Shown here: positions 16,250 to 25,211 of the stretch, piece by piece
How positions within the stretch are numbered: the first letter of the stretch is position 1
Layout of the letters: every line of letters starts with the position of its first letter
Source: Planctomycetota bacterium
GTDB lineage: Bacteria > Planctomycetota > J058
Direction: 5' to 3'
NCBI GenBank assembly: GCA_019636275.1
Contig: JAHBXY010000011.1
Location: 1 to 64,000 of the forward strand
Length of the DNA: 64,000 bases
The notes under the pieces: model-generated
Databases searched by the model: none
What the model was told of the DNA's origin: nothing
The model's input: only the letters and a program-made list of their open reading frames with translations
Position numbers and translations under genes: made by a program

Positions 16250-17281
16250 CTAGGCCCGCGAGAAGTCGAGCACGACCTTGCCCACGTTCCCCCGCTCCTC
16301 CAGGCGCAGGTGGGCACGCGGGGCCTCGTCGTAGGGGACCACCTGGTCGACGGTGGGCGCGAGCTTCCCGGCCGCCACGAGGCCGACGAGCTCCGCGAGC
16401 TGCGCCGCGATCAGGTCGGGGGCTTGCTCGGCCATGTGCAGCATGTTGACGCCGAACACGCCGCGGTTGCTCATCATCATGTCGATCGGCTTGAAGCGCG
16501 GCATGGAGAGGAGGCCGAGGAGGACGCGGAGGATGTTCCGGCTCCCGCCGCCCGTGATCGACGACGCGCCGAAGCAGATCAGGCGCCCGCCGTGGGTGAG
16601 GAGCTCGTAGCTCTTCTTGAACGAGCGCCCGCCGACCGCGTCGAGGACGACGTGCACCCCCTGCCCGTCGGTGAGGCGGCGCACCTCCGCCGCGAAGTCC
16701 GCGGAGCGGTAGTCGATCGGGTCGGTCAGCCCCATGGCGCGGAGCTGCTCGTGCTTGCTCGGGCTCGCCGTGCCGAAGATCCGGCCGGCGCCGCGGAGCT
16801 TGCAGATCTGCAGGGCCGCCAGGCCCACGCCGCCGGCGGCCGCGTGGAGGAGCACGCGCTCGCCCGGGCGCAGGTTGCCGAGGGTCACGAGCGAGTGCCA
16901 GGCGGTCAGGTAGACGACCGGGATCGCCGCCGCCGCCGCGGGGGTCAGCGCGTCGGGCACCTGCACGGCCTGCGCGGCCGGGATGCACACCTTGCTCGAG
17001 TAGCCGCCGAAGCGCGTCAGCGCCGCGACGCGCGCGCCCACCGGCGGCCCGTCGACCCCGGGGCCCAGCGCCTCGACGCGCCCGGCGACCTCGTAGCCAG
17101 GGACGAACGGCACCGGCGGCGCGTCGAGGTACAGCCCCTGGCGAGCCACGACGTCGGCAAAGTTGACGCCCGCGGCCTCGACGGCGACCCGGACCTCGCC
17201 CGGCCCCGGCGCCGGGTCCGGCGCCTCGCGCACCTCGAGCACCTTGGCCGCGCCGATGCGCGGGATCCACACCTGCTTCAT
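16250..17281 (-). CDS. VAT-1-type quinone oxidoreductase (MDR family)
   Basis: 343 residues from ATG 17281. A zinc-free medium-chain reductase: GroES-like N-terminal part with GVNFADVVARQGLY and FVPGYEVAG, then the nucleotide loop HAAAGGVGLAALQICK at about 140. The segment GGRSFKKSYELLTHGG and the IDMMMSNRGVFGVNML stretch are typical of VAT-1-like members. Probably an NADPH-dependent enone or quinone reductase in the cytosol; substrate unknown. Its 3' end faces repeat copy 1. Confidence 0.85.
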   Translation of the reverse strand: MKQVWIPRIGAAKVLEVREAPDPAPGPGEVRVAVEAAGVNFADVVARQGLYLDAPPVPFVPGYEVAGRVEALGPGVDGPPVGARVAALTRFGGYSSKVCIPAAQAVQVPDALTPAAAAAIPVVYLTAWHSLVTLGNLRPGERVLLHAAAGGVGLAALQICKLRGAGRIFGTASPSKHEQLRAMGLTDPIDYRSADFAAEVRRLTDGQGVHVVLDAVGGRSFKKSYELLTHGGRLICFGASSITGGGSRNILRVLLGLLSMPRFKPIDMMMSNRGVFGVNMLHMAEQAPDLIAAQLAELVGLVAAGKLAPTVDQVVPYDEAPRAHLRLEERGNVGKVVLDFSRA

Positions 17282-17461
17282 TGCGCCCCCTGGGGGCCGA
17301 TTGGAGCACGCCGGCCGGGAGCGGCCCACCTCGCTCCGGCGGGCCGAGGGGTGAGGCTCCCCGAGTCGTGGCCCCCCGAACGAAGCACACCAGCCCCGGT
17401 CGGCCCGCGAGCGTCACCTCGTGGACCAGGTCCGTGAAGCGCTACGAAAGCCGCTCGTCGA

Positions 17462-17645
17462 TCAAGCTGCTTCGACGAGCCGCAGCGAGGCCAGGTCGAG
17501 CGAGGCCAGGAGCGCCGACGGCAGCACCGCCCCGGAGAGCGACCTGACCAGGGCGTCGTGTGGCTGACGCGTGAGGGCGTCCAGAACACCGAGCTCTCCC
17601 GACAGCCCCGGCGCGGCTGGGGCTGAAGCGCCTCGCTCCTGGCGC
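17462..17645 (-). pseudogene. Possible coding remnant
   Basis: In one minus-strand frame the sequence reads LGVLDALTRQPHDALV, then SGAVLPSALLASLDLASLRLVEAA before a TGA, a composition typical of a real Leu-rich C-terminus. There is no start codon after the TAG at 17645-17647. It may be a decayed member of the neighbouring accessory array. The rest of the gap 17282-17697 shows nothing recognisable. Confidence 0.25.
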
Positions 17646-17697
17646 TACCCTGGGCGAAATGGCGTGCCGGCGTCGCTGACTCAGAGGCAGGTTCGGA

Positions 17698-18684
17698 ATG
17701 GAGAAAGAGCTGTCGGCCGCAGAGGACTGCTTCCGTCGCACCGGGGAGACCGCTGCGGCGATGGAGGTCCTGGTCGCAGGTGAACGCGCGAGGAAGCCGA
17801 GCCAGGTCGTGCTCCGCGCCGTCCTGACGCTCGCGCGCTGGACCGCCCTGCCGCGGGAAGCCAAGGAGTCGGCTGCGCGGAACGTGGAGATCCTGATCGG
17901 ACGCCCCCTGAGGTTCTCGGGGTTGCAGACCCACGCCCTGGGCGATCACTCGAACACGACCGCCCATTTCGACTGGCGGGGCCGCGAGCTTGCGCTCATA
18001 CCAGCAGGCCGAGAGCAGGTTGGCTTCGACGTCGAGTCGTTCCGGCCGAGCGACGACCTGTTGCAGCGAATCAGCCCACGACCGACCAGGGCTCAGGCAC
18101 CGGTGGACACCCACCAAGCTCTTGCCTTGTTTCATGACGTCGCCCGGGACATTCACCCCGTTCGCGAGGTCTCCCTCTCGCCGTACCTCATCGAGGTCGT
18201 GTCCACCGGCTGGCCTGGCTGGGGGTTCTTCGGTGCACCCGTGGACGTGCACGGGTTTCCGGACGCGGAGGAGAGCGAGATCAGATCCGCCCTGAGGAGC
18301 TTCCGTCGCGACGGCTTTCGGGCCCCGACGACCGACGAGTGGGAGTTCGCCTGTGCTGGCGGGTCCCGCGACCTCTTCCGCTGGGGGGCGGAGCACCCGG
18401 TGAGTCAGTCACCCTGGCAGGAACAGCCGTGGGACCTTCACCGGTCGCGAAATGCCTTCGGCCTCGTCCTCCCCCACGACACGTATGACGTAGAGCTCTG
18501 CCTGCCGTGGAACTTGCGTGGTGGCGACGGGGGCTTCCAGGCGCATGGCGGAGGGGACCTGCTCGGCTGGCTCACGCTCGCGAGCGCCTATGACGCGACT
18601 CGAGTCACGCGAGAGGTTGCTGGTCTGTCCATCGACGAGGGCAATCCTTCCGTCCGCCTGGTACGCCCACTCTTCTCGATGTGA
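17698..18684 (+). CDS. FGE-sulfatase-fold protein lacking the catalytic cysteine pair
   Basis: 328 residues. The first 100 have no known domain. After LALIPAGREQVGFD, the protein follows the formylglycine-generating-enzyme fold: FRAPTTDEWEFACAGGS, LFRWG, RNAFGLV and a final NPSVRLVRPLF. The catalytic Cys region (RCAxR-type) is absent; the equivalent place reads YDATRVTREV. It therefore probably binds a ligand or serves as a scaffold rather than oxidising cysteine. G+C is visibly lower than in the flanks, and it starts a cluster of accessory genes. Confidence 0.6.
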   Translation: MEKELSAAEDCFRRTGETAAAMEVLVAGERARKPSQVVLRAVLTLARWTALPREAKESAARNVEILIGRPLRFSGLQTHALGDHSNTTAHFDWRGRELALIPAGREQVGFDVESFRPSDDLLQRISPRPTRAQAPVDTHQALALFHDVARDIHPVREVSLSPYLIEVVSTGWPGWGFFGAPVDVHGFPDAEESEIRSALRSFRRDGFRAPTTDEWEFACAGGSRDLFRWGAEHPVSQSPWQEQPWDLHRSRNAFGLVLPHDTYDVELCLPWNLRGGDGGFQAHGGGDLLGWLTLASAYDATRVTREVAGLSIDEGNPSVRLVRPLFSM

Positions 18685-18781
18685 CCCATGATCGGGTTGG
18701 AGGCAGGCTCGTGATCGACGCAGAGACGCGCCGCGAACGAGAGCGATCCAGGACCGAACCGGCCCTCGGAAGCGAGTCGTG

Positions 18782-19639
18782 ATGCCGGAGCCCCCCTGGC
18801 CATCGCTCTCTCACGCCTTTGGCGCTGCTGACGATGTTCCTGCCGCGCTCGAAGGGTTCCGGGAAGCCGCGGCCTCCGGGAGGTCGGTGAAGGATGCGTG
18901 GCAACAGCTCTCGGCCCCGCTCCTCCACCAGGGTACGGCGTACCCGGCCACCGTCGCGGCGGTGCAGAGCATCGTGACGACTGCGGCCGAGTTTCCCCAC
19001 GTCCGTGCCTGGGCCGTCCACTTCGCAGGGCGCTGCGTCATGGGAGGGGGGAGGTCCCTCGCCGCCGAGGCCGCTTGCGACGTCGCCTTCGCTGCGGCCA
19101 CCCGCAGGGCGGCTGCCTGGTGCTCGGATGCCTACTCCGCCCTGTCGCCGGAGGACGCGCGTCACGGCCTCGACAGAGCCATACCCGTGGACTTCGCCGC
19201 CCTCCATGCGGGAACCGAAGCACTCGCGATCGCCGCGTCCGAGCAACTCGACGCCGTCTCGGTGGCCGGTGAAGTCGAGCTGGACCTCGTCTGCGGGGAG
19301 TGCCGGGCAGAGCTCTGCCTCTACTGGAGCGCAGAGGAGAGAGTCGTCTGGGTGCTGGACGGCGACGCTCCGCAACCCGCACTGGACGACCGAGGTGCTG
19401 GACCTTTCTCGGACTGGCTCGCCGAGGGAGCACGCCTTCTGGATGAGACCTGCACGCCCGGCGGCGCGGTCGAGCTGACCAGCCTGCGCTCCCTGGTGCT
19501 CGCGGCGTCGTCGCTGGCCGGCCTGCGTGATCGTCAGCTTGCGGCGCAGCTCCTCCTGCCCTACCGCCCGTTCGCATGTCCTTCATGCAGGAGCCGAGTC
19601 GTCCCATTCGACGTCTCTGGCGCGACCGGTGCACGCTGA
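18782..19639 (+). CDS. Uncharacterised protein, immunity-array-like
   Basis: 285 residues from ATG 18782 (GTG 18779 also possible). The N-terminal part contains LSAPLLHQGTAYPATVAAV, a sequence type common in HEAT-like proteins of toxin-immunity arrays. Two cysteine pairs follow, VCGECRAELC in the middle and CPSC near the C-terminus, which could bind metal. No enzyme motif seen. It follows the FGE-fold gene by about 95 bases on the same strand and shares its lower G+C. Immunity role is a guess from context. Confidence 0.55.
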   Translation: MPEPPWPSLSHAFGAADDVPAALEGFREAAASGRSVKDAWQQLSAPLLHQGTAYPATVAAVQSIVTTAAEFPHVRAWAVHFAGRCVMGGGRSLAAEAACDVAFAAATRRAAAWCSDAYSALSPEDARHGLDRAIPVDFAALHAGTEALAIAASEQLDAVSVAGEVELDLVCGECRAELCLYWSAEERVVWVLDGDAPQPALDDRGAGPFSDWLAEGARLLDETCTPGGAVELTSLRSLVLAASSLAGLRDRQLAAQLLLPYRPFACPSCRSRVVPFDVSGATGAR

Positions 19640-19870
19640 CTCCATGCGGCAAAGGACGATCGGATGGCAGGGACGCGGCGCCCCCGCGCGTGCTCGAGGA
19701 GGAGGAACATGAGCCGGCCGAGGACGGCGGCCTCGCGAGTGCGCAGGTCGGCGTCGGCGGTGGCCGTTGGATCGTCGAGGAGGAAGTCCAGGGCTGGGGA
19801 GGTGATCGCCCACGGACGCGAGCGCGGCCTCCGGGAGGTCGATCACCTCCTGCAGCGAGATCGCAGAAGG
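19640..19870 (-). pseudogene. Frame-disrupted coding remnant
   Basis: The minus strand reads EVIDLPEAALASVGDHL in one frame and ALDFLLDDPTATADADLRT, then REAAVLGRLMFLLLEHARG, in another, both with ordinary protein-like composition. No start codon lies in frame, and the two halves need a frameshift. It directly follows the small gene at 19871-20350 on the same strand and may be a lost third member of that unit. Confidence 0.35.
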
Positions 19871-20350
19871 TCATGCAGGAGGTGAGCAGCCCATCGCCGA
19901 CACGAGCGCTGCTAACCGGTCCTTGCCAAGGACTGCCCGGAGGTGACCGGCCAGCCCGACGAGCTCGACGTCTGACGGAAAGACAACGAAGTCGGAGGTG
20001 ACGGGAAGGACGTCGGACCAATCGCGAGAGTTCAACTCGACTGCGACCTCACGATAGAGCGCGACGAGAGCCCGGGAGGCGTTCTCCGCGCGATTCAACA
20101 ACTGCCTCAAACGGGCGCATCTTCGCAGCAGGTCAGGGTCGTCGAGAGTCAGCGCCGGCGTTTCGAAGTTCTCGAACTCGGAAGCTGCCCAGACCCGATC
20201 GTCCGACTCGGCTCGCCAGGTCCTTCGCTCTCGTTCCAGGCCGACAGCGAGTGACGGCGGCAACAACGTCGCTCCACACCATGCGACGACGAGACAGTGA
20301 GCCTGTTCAGGAATCGCGGCGCGCTTCACCACGCCTGGGATCGTGCGCAC
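19871..20350 (-). CDS. Uncharacterised 159-residue protein
   Basis: GTG start at 20350, 25 bases inside the end of the ankyrin gene, so translation is probably coupled. Contains EQAHCLVVAWCGATLLPP, a central helical part (LLRRCARLRQLLNRAENASRALVAL), and DWSDVLPVTSDFVVFPSDVEL, which resembles small immunity-type proteins. No family can be named with confidence. Lower G+C like its neighbours. Confidence 0.5.
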   Translation of the reverse strand: MRTIPGVVKRAAIPEQAHCLVVAWCGATLLPPSLAVGLERERRTWRAESDDRVWAASEFENFETPALTLDDPDLLRRCARLRQLLNRAENASRALVALYREVAVELNSRDWSDVLPVTSDFVVFPSDVELVGLAGHLRAVLGKDRLAALVSAMGCSPPA

Positions 20351-21795
20351 GAGATGCTCACGGACGTCGCGACGACGCTCGAGATCGACTCTCCCCTCTC
20401 CTTTCGCTTGAACCGCGTGCGTCGCGCTCCGTCCGCGGCGACGACCTCGATACTGTCGAGTCGGCCGTGAGCGTCATGCGAGAACTCTTCGCGACCACCA
20501 GAGCGGGTGCGCCGGTCGAGCCGTTCCCAGTGATCGACGGTGATCAGACGCGGCCCCTCCCAGCGGTACACCTCGGCCTGGCCGGTGCTGTGAATCAGAG
20601 CGCGTAGGCCCCGATCCTCCACGCGCGCGACCCATGCACGCTTGACCTCATGGGAGTCGACGACGACAGCTACGACCAGGTCGGGCGCTAGCCGACGATA
20701 GACCGTGCACTTGACCACCCCGTCGAGAGCGTGCATGACCTCCCGCTCGAGCACCCGCCGTCCATCCCGGTCGACACCGAGCTGAGTCGCCCCCCGCGCC
20801 AGTCCTCGGGAGCTTGGCTGGTCGCGGAGCAGGCGAGGCCGCGGGAACCCGAATCGCTCGGAGTAGTAGGGCCTGGGGTCGGCAAAGGAGTTCGACAGCC
20901 ATTCCCACCGGACGACGCGACGCTCTGCGGCGCGGATGATGGCACGCCGGACTCGCGCCTCCTTGAGCGTTGTCAGGAACTGCCTGAGCTTCTCGAGGTC
21001 CTGCCGAAGAGACTCCAGCAAGCCGCCTGCGACATCGCCCGCATCGGCTCCACCTGTTGGCCTGAGCCGAGAAACGAGGTCGTCGCCCGTGGCGACGTCG
21101 ACCGCAGTGTCGCCGGAGTCGTCCGTCGCATCGGGGTCCGCTCCAGCTTGAAGGAGGGCCTCGCATGCCGAGGCGTTCCCTTCGTACGCCGCGACATGGA
21201 GAGCGGTCTGGCCGTTCGCGTAGCGCGCGCCCAGGTCGGCCCCACGCTCGAGCAAGAGCTCGATCAGAGCAGAGGATCCCTTCTGCGCCGCGCCGAGAAG
21301 CGCGGTGCTCCCCTGGCACCGGGCGCCCCGCTCGAGGACGAGCCTCACGGCAGCCATGGAGCCTGAGCGGGCAGCCTCGTCCAGGGGCGTGCTGTACGTC
21401 TGCCCACGATTGGGGTCCGCCCCGGCGTCGAGAAGGGCTCGCATGATCTCGAGGTGTCCACCCTTGGCGGCTTCCGCCAGCGCGTCTCCTGCGTCTGGCT
21501 TTGCCCCTGCCTGCAGGAGAGCGAGGACGAGCTCCAGGTGACCACCGGCGGCCGCCTGTTCGAGTGGGTTCCACGCATTGCGGGGTCGAAGAGGTGCGTT
21601 CGCCTCCAGGAGGACGCGGACGACCTCCAGGTGCCCCCTGTAAGCTGCATGGGTCAGGGGAGCGCTCCGGAAGCTCGGCTCTCCCCTGTAACTCGCGTCG
21701 CCGTGAACGACGGCTGGATCGCGCTCGAGGGCCCGGCGGACTGCCTCGGCGTCTCCCTGATCGACAGCTTCGAAGAGTGAAGGTTCGCCCGCCAC
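20326..21795 (-). CDS. Ankyrin-repeat protein with C-terminal RHS-like strand region
   Basis: 489 residues from a GTG start. About seven ankyrin repeats fill residues 1-225 (for example TALHVAAYEGNASACEALLQ and PLTHAAYRGHLEVVRVLL). A helical segment (LRQDLEKLRQFLTTLKEARVRRAI) precedes a C-terminal region of about 200 residues. There, ALIHSTGQAEVYRW, REEFSHDAHGRLDSIEVV recalls YD/RHS-like strands. Ankyrin proteins are frequent partners or immunity factors of secreted toxins. No signal peptide is seen, so it is likely cytosolic. The final 20 residues look irregular (ATSVSISCARSQAW). Confidence 0.7.
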   Translation of the reverse strand: MAGEPSLFEAVDQGDAEAVRRALERDPAVVHGDASYRGEPSFRSAPLTHAAYRGHLEVVRVLLEANAPLRPRNAWNPLEQAAAGGHLELVLALLQAGAKPDAGDALAEAAKGGHLEIMRALLDAGADPNRGQTYSTPLDEAARSGSMAAVRLVLERGARCQGSTALLGAAQKGSSALIELLLERGADLGARYANGQTALHVAAYEGNASACEALLQAGADPDATDDSGDTAVDVATGDDLVSRLRPTGGADAGDVAGGLLESLRQDLEKLRQFLTTLKEARVRRAIIRAAERRVVRWEWLSNSFADPRPYYSERFGFPRPRLLRDQPSSRGLARGATQLGVDRDGRRVLEREVMHALDGVVKCTVYRRLAPDLVVAVVVDSHEVKRAWVARVEDRGLRALIHSTGQAEVYRWEGPRLITVDHWERLDRRTRSGGREEFSHDAHGRLDSIEVVAADGARRTRFKRKERGESISSVVATSVSISCARSQAW

Positions 21796-21985
21796 CGAAC
21801 AGCCTCGCTACAGGTTATCGGATTCTCGGGTGCTGCCCTACCCGACCGCCAGACCTGCCGTGCCGAGCCGAATGGACGACCTCCCGTGACGCCGCGCGGA
21901 GGGTGGGCCCCCGCCTCGAAGCTCCGCCGTCTCACTCTGCGCGGCCGAGCGGCCCGACGCCCTCATGGCGCGGCCCCGGGTGCCG

Positions 21986-21991
21986 TAGAAT
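21986..21991 (+). promoter_or_regulatory. Putative -10 box (TAGAAT) for trkH-like gene
   Basis: TAGAAT ends 12 bases before the ATG at 22004. The same hexamer occurs upstream of the fabG-like gene. No ribosome-binding site lies between, suggesting a near-leaderless message. Confidence 0.4.
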
Positions 21992-22003
21992 CCGCCGACC
22001 GCC

Positions 22004-23650
22004 ATGGGCCTCATGCGCCGGCTCGAAGTCGACATGCCGGGCGTCCTCGGGACGACCGGGATCACGCTCCTCGTGATCGGGCTGGCCCAGCTCGCCCCGG
22101 CCGCCGTGGCCTTCGCCACGGGCGCGCCGGCCCTGCGCCTGACGCTCGGGGCGCTGGCGGTCGTGGGCGTGGCCGGCGCGCTCGTCCCCTTGCGCCGCCA
22201 GGCGCGCAAGTGGACGCGGCGCGAGTCGCTGGCGATCGTGCTCCTCTCCTGGCTGGGCGCGATCATCGCCAGCGCCGTGCCGTTCCTGGTCACGGGGAAC
22301 CTGGGCCTGGCCGACGCGCTGTTCGAGAGCGCCAGCGGGATCACGACCACCGGCGCGACGATCTACGTCGACATCGACCGGCTCTCGACCGTCCCGCTCC
22401 CGCCCGAGGCGCTGGCGGCGCCCGTCGTGCCGGCGCTGCACCTGTGGCGCGCCCTCATGCACTGGCTGGGCGGGGCGGGGATCGTGCTCGTCGTGGTCCT
22501 CCTCTCGCCGTTCCTCGAGGACGTCGAGGCCCTGCGGCGCACCCAGCGCGCGGAGACGAGCCTCCTCACGGAGCGCTACCGCGGGAGCACCAAGGCGACC
22601 ATGCGCGGCCTGCTCACGGTCTACGTGGGTGCGACGACGGTGTTCTGGTTCGTGCTGGTGGCGCTGGGGGTCGGCGCCTGGGACGCGCTGGTACACGCGC
22701 TCTCGACCCTGGCCACCGGCGGCTACTCGAACAGGTCGGCCTCGCTCGGCGCCTGGGGCAACGTCGTGCAGCTCGTGACCGCCTGCTTCATGGTCCTCGG
22801 CGCCCTGAACTTCGCCCTGCTCGGCCGGATCCTCGAGGAGGTGCGCACCGAGGTGGGGCGCACGGCGGCCGCGGAGGGGCGCCTGTTCGCCGCGCGGTTC
22901 GCGCTCGGCGCCGCGCCCCGGCTCGCCGCGCGCGGCCTCTGGCGCAGCGGCGAGGCGCGCGGCTACCTGGCTCTCCTCCTGGCGGCCGCCGCGGCGATCG
23001 CCCTGCTCCTGGCCACCTCGGGCGACCCGCGCTACCGCGGCGCCGGCGGCGCCTGGCAGGGCGCGGTCGACGCGGCCTTCTACGTGACCTCGATCTCGAC
23101 GACCACCGGCTTCGGCACCGTCGACTACACCGCCTGGCCCGTGGCCTGCCAGGCGATCCTCCTCGGCCTCATGGTCATGGGCGGCTGCGCCGGCTCGACC
23201 GCCGGCGGGATCAAGGTGCGCCGCGCGCTGATCGTGCTCAAGTACGGCTACCGCGAGGTCGTGCGCTTCGCCCACCCGCGCGCCGTCATGCCGATCCGCC
23301 TCGGCGGGACCGTCGTGCCCGAGGAGCACGTCCGCGAGGCCCTGGGCTTCGTGACCACCTACCTGACGGTCGTCCTGGGCCTGGGCCTGATCGTGGCCCT
23401 CGCGGGCCGCGACCCGGTCTCGACCGCCGGCGCGGCCGTCTCGGCCGTCGGCAGCGTCGGCCCCGGCTTCGGCGAGGTGGGCCCCGTCGGCTCGTTCCAG
23501 GCCTTCCCCGGCTGGACGAAGCTCGCGCTCGGCGTGGGCATGCTCCTCGGCCGCCTCGAGATCCTGCCCGTGCTCACCGCCTGCGTGCCGAGCTTCTGGG
23601 TGCGCCGCGGCGCGCGCGCCGTCGCCTACGAGCCGCCGCCCGCCGCCTGA
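22004..23650 (+). CDS. trkH: TrkH/KtrB-family potassium transporter subunit
   Basis: 548 residues, polytopic. The four selectivity-filter loops are visible: SASGITTTGAT at about 110, STLATGGYSN at about 237, SISTTTGFGTVDY at about 363, and SAVGSVGPGFGEVGP at about 480, with the gating GGCAGSTAGGIKV between. HWLGGAGIVL is the usual M1b landmark. It forms a K+ channel-like uptake system with a TrkA/KtrA NAD-binding ring, but no trkA gene is in the window. The inner-membrane location is clear from about ten hydrophobic helices. Confidence 0.92.
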   Translation: MGLMRRLEVDMPGVLGTTGITLLVIGLAQLAPAAVAFATGAPALRLTLGALAVVGVAGALVPLRRQARKWTRRESLAIVLLSWLGAIIASAVPFLVTGNLGLADALFESASGITTTGATIYVDIDRLSTVPLPPEALAAPVVPALHLWRALMHWLGGAGIVLVVVLLSPFLEDVEALRRTQRAETSLLTERYRGSTKATMRGLLTVYVGATTVFWFVLVALGVGAWDALVHALSTLATGGYSNRSASLGAWGNVVQLVTACFMVLGALNFALLGRILEEVRTEVGRTAAAEGRLFAARFALGAAPRLAARGLWRSGEARGYLALLLAAAAAIALLLATSGDPRYRGAGGAWQGAVDAAFYVTSISTTTGFGTVDYTAWPVACQAILLGLMVMGGCAGSTAGGIKVRRALIVLKYGYREVVRFAHPRAVMPIRLGGTVVPEEHVREALGFVTTYLTVVLGLGLIVALAGRDPVSTAGAAVSAVGSVGPGFGEVGPVGSFQAFPGWTKLALGVGMLLGRLEILPVLTACVPSFWVRRGARAVAYEPPPAA

Positions 23651-23772
23651 CGGCGGCGCCGAGCGACCGAGGCGAAGCGACGCGCGCCGCCGGCCCGACC
23701 CAGAGGGCCGGCCGGAGTCGGCCCGGCCCGGCCCGTCGCAGACACGTGAAGTTCGCCTCTCCGGCCGAGCCT

Positions 23773-24297
23773 CTACTGGGCCTCTTCGCCTTCCATGACC
23801 TCCGCGCGGAGGAACATGCCCACGATCTTGTGCGTCAACTTGAGGTGGTCCTCCTCGTGCTGGAGGCGCTCCTCGAGCTCGCTCTTCGCGTCCTCGTCGC
23901 CCGCCTGCTCGGCGAGCCCGATGAGCTGCGCCCAGCCGGCGTTGTCGCTCAGCTCGGCCATGTTGAGGGCGTGGAACATCTGCGACAGCGGCGCGTCGCT
24001 GAAGATCACCTGCTCGAGCCCCTGCGACTCGGTCTCGAAGAGCAGGGCCTTCTCGGTCTTCTCGTCCGGGTCGCCGCCCAGCGCGCGGATCTGCTCCTCG
24101 CACCACTCGCCGTGGGCCTCCTCCTGGTCGCGATGCTCCTGGAGCTCCCGCGCGAACTTCTTCAGCTGCGTGTGCCGCGACGCCTTCACCTTGCGCAGGA
24201 TCGCGTCGTAGAGCTTCACGGCCGACCGCTCCGCGGCGAGCCGCTCGCACAGCAGGTCGATCACCTTGTCCGGGTTCGTCTGGCCGAGCCTCTCCAT
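23773..24297 (-). CDS. Ferritin-like four-helix protein
   Basis: 174 residues from ATG 24297 with GGAGCGAGG upstream. The helices carry Glu and E-x2-H residues in diiron-like positions: LAAERSAVKLYDAIL, QEEAHGEWCEEQI, and HEEDHLKLTHKIV. There is no export signal. The protein belongs to the broad ferritin-like group of stress-related proteins (YciE/rubrerythrin-like folds), and its exact family is not identified. A short gap containing a terminator hairpin separates it from the hydrolase gene on the same strand. Confidence 0.65.
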   Translation of the reverse strand: MERLGQTNPDKVIDLLCERLAAERSAVKLYDAILRKVKASRHTQLKKFARELQEHRDQEEAHGEWCEEQIRALGGDPDEKTEKALLFETESQGLEQVIFSDAPLSQMFHALNMAELSDNAGWAQLIGLAEQAGDEDAKSELEERLQHEEDHLKLTHKIVGMFLRAEVMEGEEAQ

Positions 24298-24386
24298 GGG
24301 TATACCTCGCTCCTCCCGTGGGGTCGCGCGGGCTGCTCGCAAGCGCCGGACCCGACCCCGGCGCCAGGCGCGCCGGGGGAGCGCGG

Positions 24387-24424
24387 GACCCGCGCGGCGC
24401 GCCGGGACGCGCGCGGCGCGGGTC
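24387..24424 (-). terminator. GC hairpin after the alpha/beta hydrolase gene
   Basis: GACCCGCGC pairs with GCGCGGGTC; the 20-base loop has further CGCGCGG/CCGCGCG complementarity. It sits 4 bases past the hydrolase stop on the minus strand, with no T-run. Confidence 0.45.
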
Positions 24425-24428
24425 GCGG

Positions 24429-25211
24429 TCAGGCGACGGCGCTGAAGGGCGTCGGCGCGCGCGCCGTGGCGCCGAGGACGAACGGCACGATCAGCCCGGC
24501 GAGCCGCTCCGGCTGCGTGAAGTTCAGCGTGTGGTCGCCCCCCGGCAGCTCGACGTGGCGGCCGCGCGGCAGGAGGCGCGTCAGGTGCTCGCACCAGGCG
24601 CGGCTCACGTACCAGTCGCGCGTCCCCCGGACGACGAGGGCCGGGCGGTCGATGAACGGCATGAGGTCGTCGCCGGGCCGCCGGCGCAGCTCCCGCGCCA
24701 GCGCGAACGCGCGCCGCAGGCCGCAGTCCTTGAGGTCGAGGAGCACGTTGAGCCCGTGGCGCGTGAACGCCTTCTGCAGGCTGTCCATCAGCAGCCCGAA
24801 GAGCAGGCGCCCGATCGGCCGGGGCTCGCCCGTCGGCCCCTGCAGGACGACGCACGAGGTGCGCTCGGGGTGGCGCGCGGCGAAGCTGGCGATCACCTGG
24901 CAGCCGTAGGAGTTGCCGACGAACGCGGCCCGCTCGACCTCGAGCGCGTCGAGCCAGTCGACCAGCGCGTCGGCCTGGGCGTGCAGGCCGCGGAACGGCA
25001 GGGCGCGGCTGCGGCCGTGCCCCGGCAGGTCCGGCGCGAGCACGCGCACGTGCGGGTCGAGCGCGCGGAGCAGCGGCAGCATGTAGCGGCTCGACACGAC
25101 GGCGCCATGCACGAGGACCACCACGGGGCGGCCCGACGGCAGCGGCGCCGTCCCCAGCCAGGCGTGCATGGGCCGGCCGCGCCGGACGACCCGCAGGGGG
25201 GCCGGGCCCAT
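24429..25211 (-). CDS. Alpha/beta hydrolase
   Basis: 260 residues. VVVLVHGAVVSS gives the oxyanion HG, GNSYGC at about 113-118 is the nucleophile elbow with Ser, and GGDHTLNF near the C-terminus supplies His; the acidic residue is probably in GTRDWYVS. PDLPGHGRS is the usual strand-4 landmark. Substrate unknown. ATG at 25211 overlaps the stop of the Rho-N-type gene (ATGA), so both are likely in one operon. Confidence 0.85.
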   Translation of the reverse strand: MGPAPLRVVRRGRPMHAWLGTAPLPSGRPVVVLVHGAVVSSRYMLPLLRALDPHVRVLAPDLPGHGRSRALPFRGLHAQADALVDWLDALEVERAAFVGNSYGCQVIASFAARHPERTSCVVLQGPTGEPRPIGRLLFGLLMDSLQKAFTRHGLNVLLDLKDCGLRRAFALARELRRRPGDDLMPFIDRPALVVRGTRDWYVSRAWCEHLTRLLPRGRHVELPGGDHTLNFTQPERLAGLIVPFVLGATARAPTPFSAVA

